Positions 1 to 10,721 of a stretch of 64,000 nt of DNA are shown in pieces; the stretch's first letter is position 1; each line of letters begins with the position of its first letter. Below the pieces are notes generated by a model, which worked only from the letters and a program-made list of their open reading frames with translations, searched no databases and was not told the DNA's origin. A program made the position numbers and the translations under genes. This stretch comes from Ahaetulla prasina (lineage: Eukaryota; Chordata; Lepidosauria; Squamata; Colubridae): assembly GCF_028640845.1 (NCBI RefSeq), contig NC_080540.1, positions 260,536,458 through 260,600,457 of the forward strand. The letters run 5' to 3'.

Positions 1-1474
1 AGTTTTCAAGCTTTGCTTCAGGAAGCTAGAAAGATTTGTAACAGTCTTTCCTTTGTAGATAAGAAGAAATCTGTTACTGTACATAAATCACTTGTTAAAA
101 ATAATGCACTTAGATATATCAATTGCTTTAGCTGAAGCCAGTTTAACATTTAGATTCTGTCTGGATCCTAAAAAGAATACTGTAGCAAATCAAAAATATT
201 ATTTTTTTAGGAAACATGGTAATAGAGGAATAAAACATTTGCTAGAATTTTGCTATATAACCAAACCATAGGAAAGAATATAGGTTTACAAGCGAGTGAT
301 CACATTATAAATTCTTATGCTTCCTGGATGCTTATTGTCTTTCTTATTTCTAAAATATCATATTCATAATTTTTTTGTTGTGGAAGAAATTTTGAGTTGA
401 ATGCCAAATAATGATAAAAACAGTGATTGGAAGATTAAACATACAGTTATAATCCTTATCAGGGCAATAGAATCATTTCTTTTAAATTTCTATGAAAAAA
501 AAACACTATTTCAATCCAGAATGGTTATCCCTTATGTTCTTTACCCCAGGTGGGAATCATTTTTAAGCTGGGGAGATCCAATTTCTTCAGAAAAAAATAT
601 TTTGCATAATTAATTAATGATGCTGGAAAGCTGAAATTCCTATTCATTTCCTCCTGACTTTCTTTTCTACATTTGTTTTCTCCTTCAGTCTTTATTCATT
701 TCTGTTCCTGCTGAAAATCTTGAATTAGATTGGTAGGTAGGGTGGGGAAGAAGGAACAGTTTCCATTTGTGCAAATTGTATAGAGGATTTATATTGTGTG
801 GATGGAGGGGAGAGAACTCCAGCATCAATATCTTCTCAAACACCAATAGAATCTCCTATTGAAGAGGCTTGGGGACACTCAAGATCTACTGTTTAAGAGC
901 CTATTTAGTATGACTTCTTTTGCCTTTGAGTGTTCATAAGCATTCATATCATGCCACATGTATTTGCTGTGAATTGGTTGATAGATGATTGATTGATTGC
1001 AAAATCCTTAGATAAATAAGTTGTAGCAAGAAACCAGATAGATAGATAAATAATAGCCAGAAACAGCAACAGAAAAGGAGAATCATGTTCTAAATGTTGC
1101 TAGTTATTTTCTTTGGACATCGGGACATGCATTAGGAAAGGGAGTGCCAGCTTGAAATCCATATTCTGGAAATATGAAATCTGCCAACTAAATTGATAGA
1201 GTTAGTCTCAAACATCAAGGATTGCCAGAAAAACCATTTTGTATCACCAGCTATCCCTGGTAACAGGGCATTTTAGAATAGAATAGAATAGAATAGAATA
1301 GAATAGAATAGAATAGAATAGAATAGAATAGAATAGATTTTTTAAAGTATTTGTTTTGCTAACAGCTTTCAATTAAATTCAAAACATCTTTATAGATATA
1401 CTTATGTTTCAGAAAGTTTGTAAGTTAGAAGCTTTTTCACAAAATTAATCTTAATTTTTACTGATATTTTGCAG
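1..1474. other. KIAA0825 intron, upstream part (3' end only)
   Basis: Non-coding, AT-rich. It includes the (AATAG)n microsatellite at 1275-1337. Bases 1-135 happen to be open for about 44 codons on the + strand, but I recognise no family, no acceptor and no homology. I see nothing else. Confidence 0.6.
1275..1337. repeat. (AATAG)n pentanucleotide microsatellite
   Basis: About twelve uninterrupted copies of GAATA/AATAG. This motif is known to be abundant in colubroid snakes, where CR1-L3 (Snake1) LINE tails seed it. No clear LINE body adjoins this copy, so the tract may have outlived its seed. Confidence 0.95.
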
Positions 1475-1569
1475 GAGTTCTGAAAAATACTTGTGGGGAG
1501 CTTTTTACAGGGGACAGTAGAGCAAATGAATCCAGCGAATTTCCTGAGCAAATTCTTAAGGTTAAAAAG
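1475..1569 (+). CDS. KIAA0825: KIAA0825 orthologue, internal exon (window exon 1)
   Basis: First recognisable exon of the KIAA0825 (C5orf36) orthologue. The human protein is about 1,275 residues, carries a domain of unknown function (DUF4495, from memory), has no known catalytic activity, and recessive variants are associated with postaxial polydactyly. After acceptor TTTTGCAG the exon reads GVLKNTCGELF through RANESSEFPEQ to KVKK, then donor AAG|GTGTGT. Two bases complete a Gly codon begun upstream (incoming phase 1) and it ends at a codon boundary. This stretch is weakly conserved in the family, apart from the RANE motif. It was placed by order and phase: the next exon continues exactly where expected. 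Confidence 0.8.
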
Positions 1570-2352
1570 GTGTGTAAAATAAAAATTAAAAATACTTTAA
1601 TTCTGAGATATAGTTTTTTTCTGTACACATCATTATAGATTATTAACATATTCATTACAAATCACTTATATGTAGATGTTAGTATCAGCACAATAACTAA
1701 TTTAAGCTTGAGTGATAATATTAATTTTGAGAATATAGAACACTTTGATGTGCCATTTTAGCCCTACTAAAACATGCAGAAATATTTTCCCATGTTTTTG
1801 TTGATTTTTAAGAAATTAACAAAAAGACTTTAAGAAGTCTGTTATTTTGTTAATTTGGGATAGTTTTTTCCTATTTGCAGTCTGTACAGCTTACTACATT
1901 TCTTGTGGTTGGCACAAAAACAAAATTCTGGTATTAGTGCTACCACAATCTAGAATTGGTAGGAAAGGGCAATTGTTTGCTCACTTTGCATGAACATGTA
2001 AAAGCTTTGGTAAAATAATGGGCCTCCCGTCAATTCCATGCACCATATTTTGGGGCCTAGGAATGACAATCTTAAAAATTTGTCATATTATATTATATTC
2101 CAAATTAACTCTGGCTTTTCCTTTCCTTCTCCAAGCCAGTCCAAAATTTATCTGAACGATATTGAGACTTGACATCTGTCAAGTTCCCAAGAATAAATTT
2201 TGTAATGGGTAGGGAAAATACAAAAGTAATTGCCTATTTTTTGCTGCTGTCATTTCCTTTCAGATAATCCAAATAGATGTTTAAAACTGTCATAGATATT
2301 CGAAACTGCACATTTGTATGTTAAATATTTATCGTATAAATTTGTATTTCAG
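1570..2352. other. KIAA0825 intron (783 bp)
   Basis: Short AT-rich intron with donor GTGTGT and acceptor TATTTCAG. I see no repeat or other feature in it. Confidence 0.75.
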
Positions 2353-2580
2353 TCTACCATGCTGGAGTTTGGATGGAGAAATGTTTTTAAAGACCTGTCC
2401 TCTTCAATAGCACACAGTTTAATAATTGCAGTTGAAGATTTTTCCGGTAAAACTCTTGAACGTGAACAAAATGAACAGTCTTCAGCTACTTATTATATGA
2501 TGTGTCTTGTAAATGTACAAAACATGAATGAATCCTGGAGTGTTGTCCATGAGAAAGAGCAACCAAAACAGATTTCAAAG
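2353..2580 (+). CDS. KIAA0825: KIAA0825 orthologue, internal exon (window exon 2)
   Basis: Exactly 76 codons, phase 0 at both ends, so skipping it would keep the frame. Starts after TATTTCAG with STMLEFGWRN, continues AHSLIIAVEDFSGK and EREQNEQSSA, and ends EQPKQISK. The FGWR, QNE-SSA, LVNVQ and EQPK motifs match the vertebrate KIAA0825 family as I remember it. The open frame goes past the exon, but the family continues with FCSD, which begins the next exon. The only in-frame join uses a GC donor (AAAG|GCATGT). The nearby GT at 2585 would lead straight to a stop in the next exon. Confidence 0.9.
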
Positions 2581-3977
2581 GCATGTATCCAAAAATATGG
2601 AGGTTTGAGGTTCTATAGGACATTATATTTGTTGGAAGTACCTCTAAAACCAATAATACTCATAAATACTATCATTGGTCTTGTTTATTTAACAATCAAT
2701 TAATTGGAGTTGTAAGGTATTACTGTAAGCATCTTAGAGTATGCTGGAGATTCTGCTTGGAATGGAGTGAATTAAGATTTAAAAGATGTTTTCCTTTTAG
2801 GGCTTTGATTTTAAAGTTCCTCTTTATTTTTTATTTCCTTCACTTTAAATTAGCCACTAATTTCAAGTTGGGACTTCTTTTAAACTTTAAAATGCTTCCT
2901 TCTTACTTGTGAATTGGCCAATTACTCATCCGGTAACAATACTTCATTCAATCACTGCTCATGCTCAAGTCTTTTGTGTGGCCGCCCTGGCTTTTGACAG
3001 CTCCTAATGGCTGTCTTCCCATGCCGCTGGGTCGGAGGCTAATGCCGGTGCTCCAGGGAACTTGCAACTTCCCTGTTCGCACCAGCCTGCGCCTCCCTTC
3101 TTCACTGTCACTACTGGACAGCTATGATCCACTAGGGATCCCCTATTCGGCTGGGATATCGGCGTTTTCCCAGAGCCTTGGAATCTACGCCGTACCGCCA
3201 CAATGCTGGTCACGCCTCTCCCCTGTTCTATAGCCACGGTTTTTCTTCTACTGCTGTTGAGATGTGGGAGAGCAATATGTCTGAAAATAGTTTGTGAATA
3301 AAAGAGAAAATTGTTGATATATGCAGATGCAATTAATTTTAGGTAGCAATTGTTAATTCAATTACTGAAGATTATTTTCACCTATCCCAAACCTTTTGGA
3401 ATATAGGTTCTGATGCGTATGTTCTTGCATACATACACACACATACATGTATGTGGCATATATAGTCATTTGGGGAGGAGAAATTGCTAAGATTAGTTTC
3501 AAGTGGAAGTTATGGGGTTTTTTTTACAACTTTGGAGAAGCTGGCTACCGTGAAGGGTTTTTGTATGGATTTGAATATATAATTTTCTCTATCAGCTCTT
3601 TCTTTGAGAGAGAGAGAGACATACTTAAATTTGAGTTGTCTTCCTGTTTAATAAGCTTGGCATATTGCCTATTTGAATGTAATTAGTTTTGTCTGCTCAG
3701 TCATTGGAGAGAAATTAATGTATACAACAGCAGATCAGATATGTTTCCATTAAAAAAATGTCACAGGTGACAGGTTTTTTTAACATGTGCTTGATATCTA
3801 CAAGATATATTCCTTCGTACTTCATCCATGCCTTTTAGTATCAGAAAATAAAATGATTTCAAAATGGATTTGTTTTATATGTCAAGTATAGATTTCAATG
3901 ATACGTAGTATGCCCTGTGTTTCATTGAAAATATTTGGAATTAAAAATAACTGAATCCTAACTTTTATATTTATTAG
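2581..3977. other. KIAA0825 GC-AG intron (1,397 bp)
   Basis: Begins GCATGTATCC and ends TTATTAG, joining two phase-0 exons. It contains a GC-rich block at about 2960-3240 that contrasts with its AT-rich surroundings. The remainder is AT-rich, with short (CA/TG) and (GA)n runs near 3430 and 3607. Confidence 0.8.
2960..3240. other. Unexplained GC-rich block inside an AT-rich intron
   Basis: About 280 bp of clearly higher GC and CpG content than the flanks. Both strands are open over much of it (90 codons on +, 77 on -). Neither translation resembles a family I know. It has no TATA box, no tRNA A/B boxes, and does not match 7SK, RNase P RNA or RMRP as I remember them. An old retroelement or retrogene fragment is the simplest explanation. 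Confidence 0.4.
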
Positions 3978-4243
3978 TTTTGTTCTGATGTCATAGAAGT
4001 ACTTGACATGCTGCTCCCATTGGCTCTGGCATGCACAGTTGAATTTTTCCAGGAAATTAGAGCAAACTTTATAGAGGCTTGCAGCAAAGTGGCAACAGCT
4101 CTCCTGACGAGACTGGAAGAGAGAAGTAAAGATGTTCCTACAAGAGCTCCACTTCAGAACTTATATATCATTCTTTCTACAACAGTACATGTATATCAAC
4201 GTTTTAAAATGTATCAAAATGTAATGAAAGTGGACTCTGGAAA
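3978..4243 (+). CDS. KIAA0825: KIAA0825 orthologue, internal exon (window exon 3)
   Basis: After acceptor TTATTAG the frame opens FCSDVIEVLDMLLPLALAC and continues FFQEIRANFIEACSKVATAL, then a Lys/Arg/Glu-rich helix and the LYIILSTTVHVYQRFK segment. It is one of the most conserved parts of the protein (LPLALAC, QEIRAN, EAC-KVATA) and is probably all alpha-helical. It ends DSG plus two bases of a Lys codon at AAA|GTAAGT (outgoing phase 2). The coding exon begins at FCSD, not at the first internal Met at 4008, because KIAA0825 is conserved upstream of that Met. Confidence 0.93.
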
Positions 4244-5092
4244 GTAAGTCTCTTTTCAGTGATAACAACGTGTTTTCATTATTATTTTTCTTTCAACTTC
4301 CTTTATGATCTATTCTGGCTAAATTTTGACCTAATTTGCTGCTAAAACTGAGGGTTGGTATTTAAATGTGAAGTATTCCTTGGTGGATATTTGAGGAACC
4401 TCCCCTTCCTAGTTACATCTACCCATTTCATCAGATCTGGCAAGAGAGGCATTTTGTAGGTCCCTTCTATTAAGGTATGTCATCTAACTTAACTCCATGT
4501 AACTGATTTTCTATGTAAAGGAAGGGCTCACTTTTGTCTTATCCAATCAATTTTTTTCTTGTAATTTCCTTTGATGTGTTAACTATAAGTGGGGCTGAAA
4601 GCTGGGTCTTGAGGTTCCATCTTTGAATGAAAGGAATCTCTTTTAATCAGAATGTGCGGAATAAATTGAAATAAAATGATTTTCCTTTCTCAGTCTGTTT
4701 CATTAGATGCTGAGGCATGAGCCTAGTAGTCATATTTTGGCTCCAAGGCTTCAGGCAGTAAAAAAATACCACCTGATAATTTCCCCCAAGTTGCTGATAT
4801 TTTTAAAACTGGCATTTATTGTAACAGAATAATTTCATTATGGATGAGTTTCAATAGCAAACAGTTATTGCAGGAAATTTAGTAGTATTATAAAAGCATT
4901 CAAAATCAGAAAAATCTTGTGCCAGAAACCTACGGATGCTTGCTTTGATAAGTTTATAACAATAATATATTTAATGACATTTCAGCATTTCTTCTAGACC
5001 AATTAATTAAGGAACACAAATCGTTTTCATTCTTACAATAATAAATATAGCTCTGCTCATTCCCATTCTTGCAACCAATTGGCTGATTGGTT

Positions 5093-5147
5093 ACTTAGTA
5101 AAGTACTACTAAGTAGTACTTAGTAAAGTACTACTTAGTAAATGATA
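5093..5147. repeat. Short palindromic tandem array
   Basis: Three overlapping copies of a TACTTAGTAAAGTACTAC-type unit. The core AGTACTACTAAGTAGTACT is itself an inverted repeat, so the array could fold into small hairpins. Confidence 0.75.
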
Positions 5148-5542
5148 GGAGAAATTAAAATATTCCTAGACTAGAAAAAGCAGGTATGTCAGGGACAATA
5201 CTGATTTTTTAAAAAGCTTTTAATTTATTATTTTAAAAAGTTGAAGTTAAATTTTGTAGCTAGTTAAAAATTAAATTGATAATTTTGAAAAATTAAGTTA
5301 GCTATTAGTAAAAAGTAAAAGTTTCCCCTGTCCAGTTGTGCCCGACTCTAGGAGGCAATGCAATAACTAGCCTTTATGACTTCCTATCTTTGCTTAACTT
5401 TTCATATTTTTGCATTTTATATTACTTATGCTATATAGTTGAAGTTAAAAATTATTCCCATAACTTGTATGTTTATATCACATGTATGGATAGTGTGTGT
5501 TTATATACTGTATATACTTATATCACATGCATGGACATGCAT

Positions 5543-5735
5543 TTTTCTGACAGTTAGAACAATTAATCTGTGGAACTACTTGCCTCCAGAAGTTGTGAAT
5601 GCTCTAAAAGCATGGAAGTTTTAAAGAGATTGGACACAACCATTTGTCTGAAATGATATAGGGTTTTCTGCCTGAGCAGGGGGTTGGACTAGACAATCTC
5701 CAAGGTCCCTTCCAACTGTGTCATTCTGTTCTTCT
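5543..5735 (+). mobile_element. CR1 LINE 3' end (+ strand)
   Basis: Contains the conserved CR1 terminal sequence: GTGGAACTACTTGCCTCCAG, then CATTTGTCTGAAATG, then GGGGGTTGGACTAGA, then CAAGGTCCCTTCCAACT, ending ATTCTGTTCTTCTG. It is 5'-truncated, as is usual for CR1, and is followed by (TG)n. Confidence 0.9.
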
Positions 5736-6172
5736 GAGTGTGTGTGTGTGTGTGTGTCTGTGTGTTACAAGGCTAATATTTATTTTAATTTTAAATTCAC
5801 ATTAGTGTAAAACTAACATTTTGTCAGTCTGAATAAAAATGAATTATACATTAATAACCCTGTTGTTTAGAGGTTTCAGGTATAATAGTAGTATGCCTTT
5901 TAATAACAGCAAAATAAATTTCTGATTATTTAGCTAAGTATTTTTTTCTTTATTAATTCTTCTTCTAACCTTATAAATAGTATAGATTTGTAAAATTACA
6001 TGTATTTTCAAAGGAGCCTATGTAATGAAAACTAGATTTTAAAGTTAATGTGGAATCAATGGTAATGGATAATTGCTTATTTAATCATCCAAACCATTTG
6101 TAGAATTATAGATTGCTGTATCTTTACAGCAGTGTTCTTAAATCGTTCTCTATGATCTTTGCACTTGAACAG

Positions 6173-6323
6173 GCCCTTATTTCTAGCACTTCTCCAGCGA
6201 TATAAGGAATTGATCAGCATTCTTCAGTTTCAAGTTACAAACTATTGCATACAAGTGTGTGTTACAAGCATTTTACAGGATGCCGAGAGTCATTACTGGG
6301 ATGACAACAAAGCTTTTTATGAG
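6173..6323 (+). CDS. KIAA0825: KIAA0825 orthologue, internal exon (window exon 4)
   Basis: Starts after TTGAACAG. The first base completes the Lys begun in the previous exon, followed by [39 protein letters not shown] and KAFYE, then donor GAG|GTATGA at a codon boundary. The [14 protein letters not shown] and LQDAESH-WDD motifs are diagnostic for the family. No frame from a local Met covers this exon properly, so it was assembled from splice sites and family order. Confidence 0.93.
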
Positions 6324-7896
6324 GTATGAAAGTAACTTTACTATCCTTCATTTTTATACAGATTTATTTTTGACTGATTTGAAAAACATAAATTCAGAAA
6401 AGTCAGATGGAAAACAATATGGATTTAAAATGAGGTTTTAAGAATGTATCCACCCATCTAATTGCCTGCCTGCCTGATGTATCTTTCAATGGATCTAAGA
6501 CGCAAGGCCAGTAAGCTTCTTCTGATTCCCAGATATCCTGTTATATCTCTGCGTTAGGTGTGATTCCACTGTTTCTAACATAAATGTCACCAATTTAAAA
6601 AGGAAATAGTCCAGGGTAATTGGACTTAATTAAGATTACAGCAAATTGTATCCTAATTTGCTGTAAATCTTATGGATTTAATTTATATTTTAAGATCACG
6701 ACTGATTAAAACAATCCCTGAAGCATTTTATCACTGAAAATGTTTATTTACAAAAAGTATAATTGCATACTGTTTATTAATCATTTCCCCAACTTAATGA
6801 ATTATCTGAACCATCTAATTCATAATTCAATAATTGAAGTGGATAAGAATCCATAATCTGGAAGTGCCGTATTTTTCGCACTATAAAATGCACCGGATCA
6901 TAAGACGCACATTAGCTTTAGAGGAGGAAAACAAGAAAAAAAATTGCCTCTGCCTCCCAGCATTCATCCGGTATTCATCTGGCTAGTGTCCTTGCAGCAA
7001 ACAGCCTGGTCAGCTTCAGCACATTATCACAGCCCCAGCATGTGGCTTGTCAGAGTTCTGCTCCATTGTGCCCACCAACTGAGCTGAGCTGTTGCCGCTG
7101 CTGGGGAACACTGGAACCTTTGCTGCCAAGCGGCTGATTGGTGGTTTGATCGGCCTCCCGGAATACCACCAATCTGCTGTCCTAGGCGGTCGGGATTATT
7201 GCCGTCGCTGCCTATTGCTGCAGATCACCTTCGCTGCCATCGCTGATTGCCGCCATCAGCTGCTTGGCAGTGAAGGTTCCAGCTTTCCCTGGTGGTGGCG
7301 AGTGGTGGCAGCAGTGACAGGTGGCGGTGGCGAATGCTACCGCTACACCAACCCCCCTCCTCCCCGTTGTTCTATAAGATGCGCAGGCATTTCCACCCAC
7401 TTTTGGGAGGAGGAAGTGCATCTTATATTGTGAAAAATACGGTAAGTGGTTTAGGGAAACTGGAGTACCTAAAGATATATTAAGTTTACTGAAAACTATT
7501 CTCAGCAACAAAAACATAAATAGGAGCAACTATCCCATAGCTTCCTACATTTTACAGGGAAATTTGCTTTCATCACTGCAGAATTGGTGTTTGGATACAT
7601 TTTAATGACTAAAAATTTAGTATTGGCAATCATTTTAAATCTGGAAAAATTGTTTTATAGTAGTTCAAATTTCTGTTATTTGGATTAATGTAAAAATGTT
7701 GACTTCTAACTAATAAAACATAAGCTGTTGGGTTTTTTAAAAGTCAAAATCTGTTTTAAATATTGTGAGGAGTTTAAGTCAGCATCTTTTGTTCTTCAGC
7801 AGTTTCTTTTCAGTCTGAATACATTTTATTGAGAGAATCCAAACTGATATTGAGGAAGATAGATTTCTATTGTTTAATCTTTTGCTGTTTTGCCAG
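6324..7896. other. KIAA0825 intron (1,573 bp)
   Basis: More than a third of it is the fold-back DNA element at 6867-7442. The rest is AT-rich, with nothing recognised. Confidence 0.7.
6867..7442. mobile_element. Fold-back DNA transposon, CCGTATTTTTC family, copy 1
   Basis: 576 bp with terminal inverted repeats: the 5' end CCGTATTTTTCGCACTATAA faces the 3' end TTATATTGTGAAAAATACGG. The interior carries TTAGCTTTAGAGGAGGAAAA and a GC-rich inverted section (GCCAAGCGGCTGATTGG versus CAGCTGCTTGGCAGTGAAGG). Flanks are TG and TA, consistent with an eroded TA duplication. There is no transposase frame, so it is non-autonomous. It shares ends and interior with the copy at 20514. Confidence 0.88.
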
Positions 7897-8087
7897 GGAG
7901 AAAGATGCTCGTTTTCTATCCATATGTGGCATTATTTCTGCTATGCTCTTCAACATGACCTATGGACTGTTCTGTCTCCTGTATTAGCTCAGGAGATTCT
8001 AACAGAAGTTCTGGAAGAATCATTAGCACTTTTGGCTTGCAGATATTTTCAGGCCCAGCCCAGTTACAAAAGGACGCCACAAATAAG
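7897..8087 (+). CDS. KIAA0825: KIAA0825 orthologue, internal exon (window exon 5)
   Basis: After TTTTGCCAG the exon opens [19 protein letters not shown], continues [20 protein letters not shown] and [10 protein letters not shown], and closes KRTPQI plus two bases of Arg at AAG|GTAACA (outgoing phase 2). [14 protein letters not shown] and the DLWT-L-P-LAQEIL helix are among the strongest signatures of the family. The exon lies 454 bp downstream of the fold-back DNA element that ends at 7442. Confidence 0.94.
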
Positions 8088-8521
8088 GTAACAATTTAGC
8101 AAAATTATGTACTTTCAATGAAATGATAGCAACAGTAGCTTATTCTTAACCAAAAAACAGGTATTAGAAATGAAAGAGGAGTGTTACAGTTAAAATAATA
8201 TTAAAATGATATTTTAAAAAATTTTAAAGGCAATTGATTTAAAGATAAAAACAAAAAGAAGACATTAAAATTCTGTTGAAATCAAAATGTATAAAGTAAA
8301 ACAGCCAGATGTTTGATCATACATTTGATAGAAGATTATTTTACTTTATTTATTTCTATTTTATTAAATTCTAAGGGTGTTCAACTTGAAATGATTCTGG
8401 GTGTTTTATGTTTTATTTTTTAACATTAGAAATTGTTAAAAAATAAAGACAATTTAAAAAAAAGAAAAAGGTACAACCCCCCCCCCCAAAAACAAAAAAC
8501 AATAGGGACTTAGAAGCTACC

Positions 8522-9135
8522 TGTTGTGGGCCACCAGCAGCTTGCGGAGCTGGCAACAGAGTTGGACAGCGATAAGACTGAGGAAGGACATGGGCCAGTC
8601 CTGGAGGCTGGGGAAGGCCCGGATGAGGGCTCTGCATTGGAGGCAGAGGTGGGGCCAGGGCCATCTTGGAGTGATGTGCGGACTCTGGAGCCTCCAGAGG
8701 CTGACAGTAGTGAGGCAGAGGAACAGGAGGAGCCTGTTCCTAATGCACACATGAGAAGAGCTGCCAGAAGGCAAGAGCAGGTAAAGCAAAGAGGATGACT
8801 AGGGAGTAGGGCCAAGAGATGATTGGCCCCTCCCATAAGGCTTAAAAGACCAGCAAAGGAGTTTGGGCTGTTTGTCAGAAAACAACGTTGATAGCCTTGC
8901 TCCTTGTCTTGCTGCATTTATTTCTTGTTGGCATCTTCTGTTATTGAACTTTTGCCAAGAAAAGCCTTTGGCAGTTTGCCTAATTAGACCAAGGTTGGTG
9001 ATAAGACTGAAGAATTTGCTTTGATTTAGTTTGGACAACACTGAGAATGAGTTAATGCTCAGCTGTTCTAATAAATTCTGTTTGTTTTTGAACTGATTGC
9101 ATCTACTACTACCTACTTGGGCCTGGATCACAACA
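8522..9135 (+). mobile_element. Solo LTR (+ strand) with 5-bp target duplication
   Basis: 614 bp beginning TGTTGTG and ending CACAACA (perfect 7-bp inverted termini), flanked on both sides by CTACC (8517-8521 and 9136-9140). AATAAA lies at about 9070, near the 3' end, which sets the orientation. The first 300 bp are GC-rich and open in two frames. No internal gag or pol is present, so it is a recombined solo LTR of a retrovirus-like or Gypsy-like element; the family is not identified. Confidence 0.9.
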
Positions 9136-9559
9136 CTACCATTCAACCAGGCCTAGGAGTAAAGCTAAATTTTCTTTGGAACACTAACAGGGTAGGAGTT
9201 GTATGGAACTCTGTTGGATGCTATTCCAGAGAGCAGGCAGCATAACAGGGAAGATGCATTTCCATAACATGGCATTGATTAATTGAAAGGACCTGGAGCA
9301 TGCCCCTATGTCTGATTATAATGGATGGCAAAAACTAGAGACAAGTGGTCCTTGACATATGAAGGGTTTTATGGGCAATAACCAGAATCTGGAATTGCAT
9401 CTAGAAGGCGACTGGTAAACAGTGCAACAAATGTCGCAGTACTACAGACCTCAATCTTGATTAATACAGGTCCAGATAATCTACTTCATCCAGGGCATGC
9501 CACAGCTGCAAGCCCTCTGCCCTTTCAGCAACCTTCGCAAAACAGCAAAAGCTGGAGAC

Positions 9560-9725
9560 TGGATGGTAGTTATCCAAATCTTACACATGGTCACTCATCC
9601 CTTAGTCACCTCCCAATTGGATTATTGCAATACACAATAAAATAAAACTGCCTTTGAAAACCAACCAGAAGCTGCAAATGGTCCAGAATGCAGCAACATG
9701 TGCAGTTGTGGGCACCCCACAGTTT
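9560..9725 (+). mobile_element. Decayed L2-type LINE relic
   Basis: Frameshifted remnant of the L2 reverse-transcriptase C-terminal region. PLVTSQLDYCN and, after a frame change, KLQMVQNAAT correspond to the same motifs in the intact copy at 25742-26397. A less clear LINE segment (9340-9430, including GGGTTTTATGGGCAATAACC) lies upstream. Confidence 0.65.
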
Positions 9726-9837
9726 GCCCAAATTACAACAGTATTATGTGAGCAGCACCAGCTCCTGTCAAGTAGAAGAAATCAGGAGTCCAGGCAGTCC
9801 AAATGAATATATACTTATTATATGCTAAAGGTGAGCA

Positions 9838-9960
9838 ACATGATGGCCTATAAGTGAAGACACTTGCTTCCCATGCGGAAGGTTGAGAGTTCAGTCCTAG
9901 GCAGCAGCAGATGTTTCTGTATCAGGGCGCATATTACAGTACTCAGTCTTTTTAAAGAAA
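9838..9960 (+). mobile_element. tRNA-derived SINE head, degraded
   Basis: GATGGCCTATAAGTGAAGAC followed by GGTTGAGAGTTCAGTCCTAG resembles a tRNA A box and B box at normal spacing. The tail could not be delimited. Confidence 0.45.
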
Positions 9961-10721
9961 TGATTGCAGATATGTAGTTTTGCTCTCACGTTTGCTGTTT
10001 TGAGATAAAGCCTTTGCCAGTTTTATCAGTGAGATACAGTTTGTCATCTAAGTATATGGTCTGACTGTCTTTTAATTGCCAGTTATTCTTGTGACAGCCA
10101 GAGGTAGGCATCCTAACATAGTGCTGTGTTCTATGGAGAACCAGATAACATTGAAAGAAGGAACTAGAAGAAGGAAAAAAAATCCATATGAAAATATATT
10201 TTAAAAAATGAATGCTTAAAATTGCAAAGCAAACATAGAATTAAATAATTTTAAATCTATAGGTGAAATCCATAAATATTACGTATTGTATTTATACTTA
10301 ATATTGGCTTTGAAAATTTTTAAGAGGCAGTGATAAGAAATGACATCCATTACTAAACAGATTTAAAATGTAAATAAGTGTTGATTGTATTCATTGAAAC
10401 AGCTTCATCTGACAACATATATGTGGAATAGGCAAGTTAAATTATATTGTTGAATGTGTTTTTAAAATAAAAACTAAATGTTACCTAATAAATGTTAGCA
10501 AATAATAATTCTGATCCAGAATTCAACATGTATACAAGAAAATTGCTTTCCTTTTCATCTTTATGGAGTGAGGTGATCCATGGGTGTAGAGCGAATATTA
10601 CAAACTATATTAATTACATTTTGCTAGTGAATTGTTTGAAGTAATATGATTCTAGTTCTGTTTTTTTTCTGGGGGCATTGCTTTATAAACTGGGTCTCTT
10701 CTACTGTATTATTCTACAAAT

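Larger units (their letters stand above)
4244..6172. other. KIAA0825 intron (1,929 bp)
   Basis: AT-rich. It holds the short TACTTAGTAAAG tandem/palindromic array (5093-5147), a short repeat fragment at about 5313-5365 with the squamate-type CCCGACTCTAGG motif, and a CR1 3' end at 5543-5735 followed by (TG)n to about 5765. Confidence 0.65.

Noticed and set aside
1..135. Open frame of about 44 codons at the left edge
   Set aside because: It does not resemble the KIAA0825 segment expected before exon 1 and has no visible donor. Could be a retroelement remnant, but nothing supports a family.
401..613. 70-codon open frame on the + strand
   Set aside because: It lies in the intron before exon 1, has no family resemblance and no flanking splice signals consistent with the gene. 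AT-rich chance frame.
7092..7529. Overlapping open frames of 63-113 codons on both strands
   Set aside because: They fall in the GC-rich interior of the fold-back element and low-complexity Gly/Pro/Arg sequence, with no protein family match.
8413..8917. Several overlapping frames of 76-135 codons on both strands
   Set aside because: They cover the GC-rich half of the solo LTR (8522-9135) and a poly-C/poly-A run. All frames are open because of composition.
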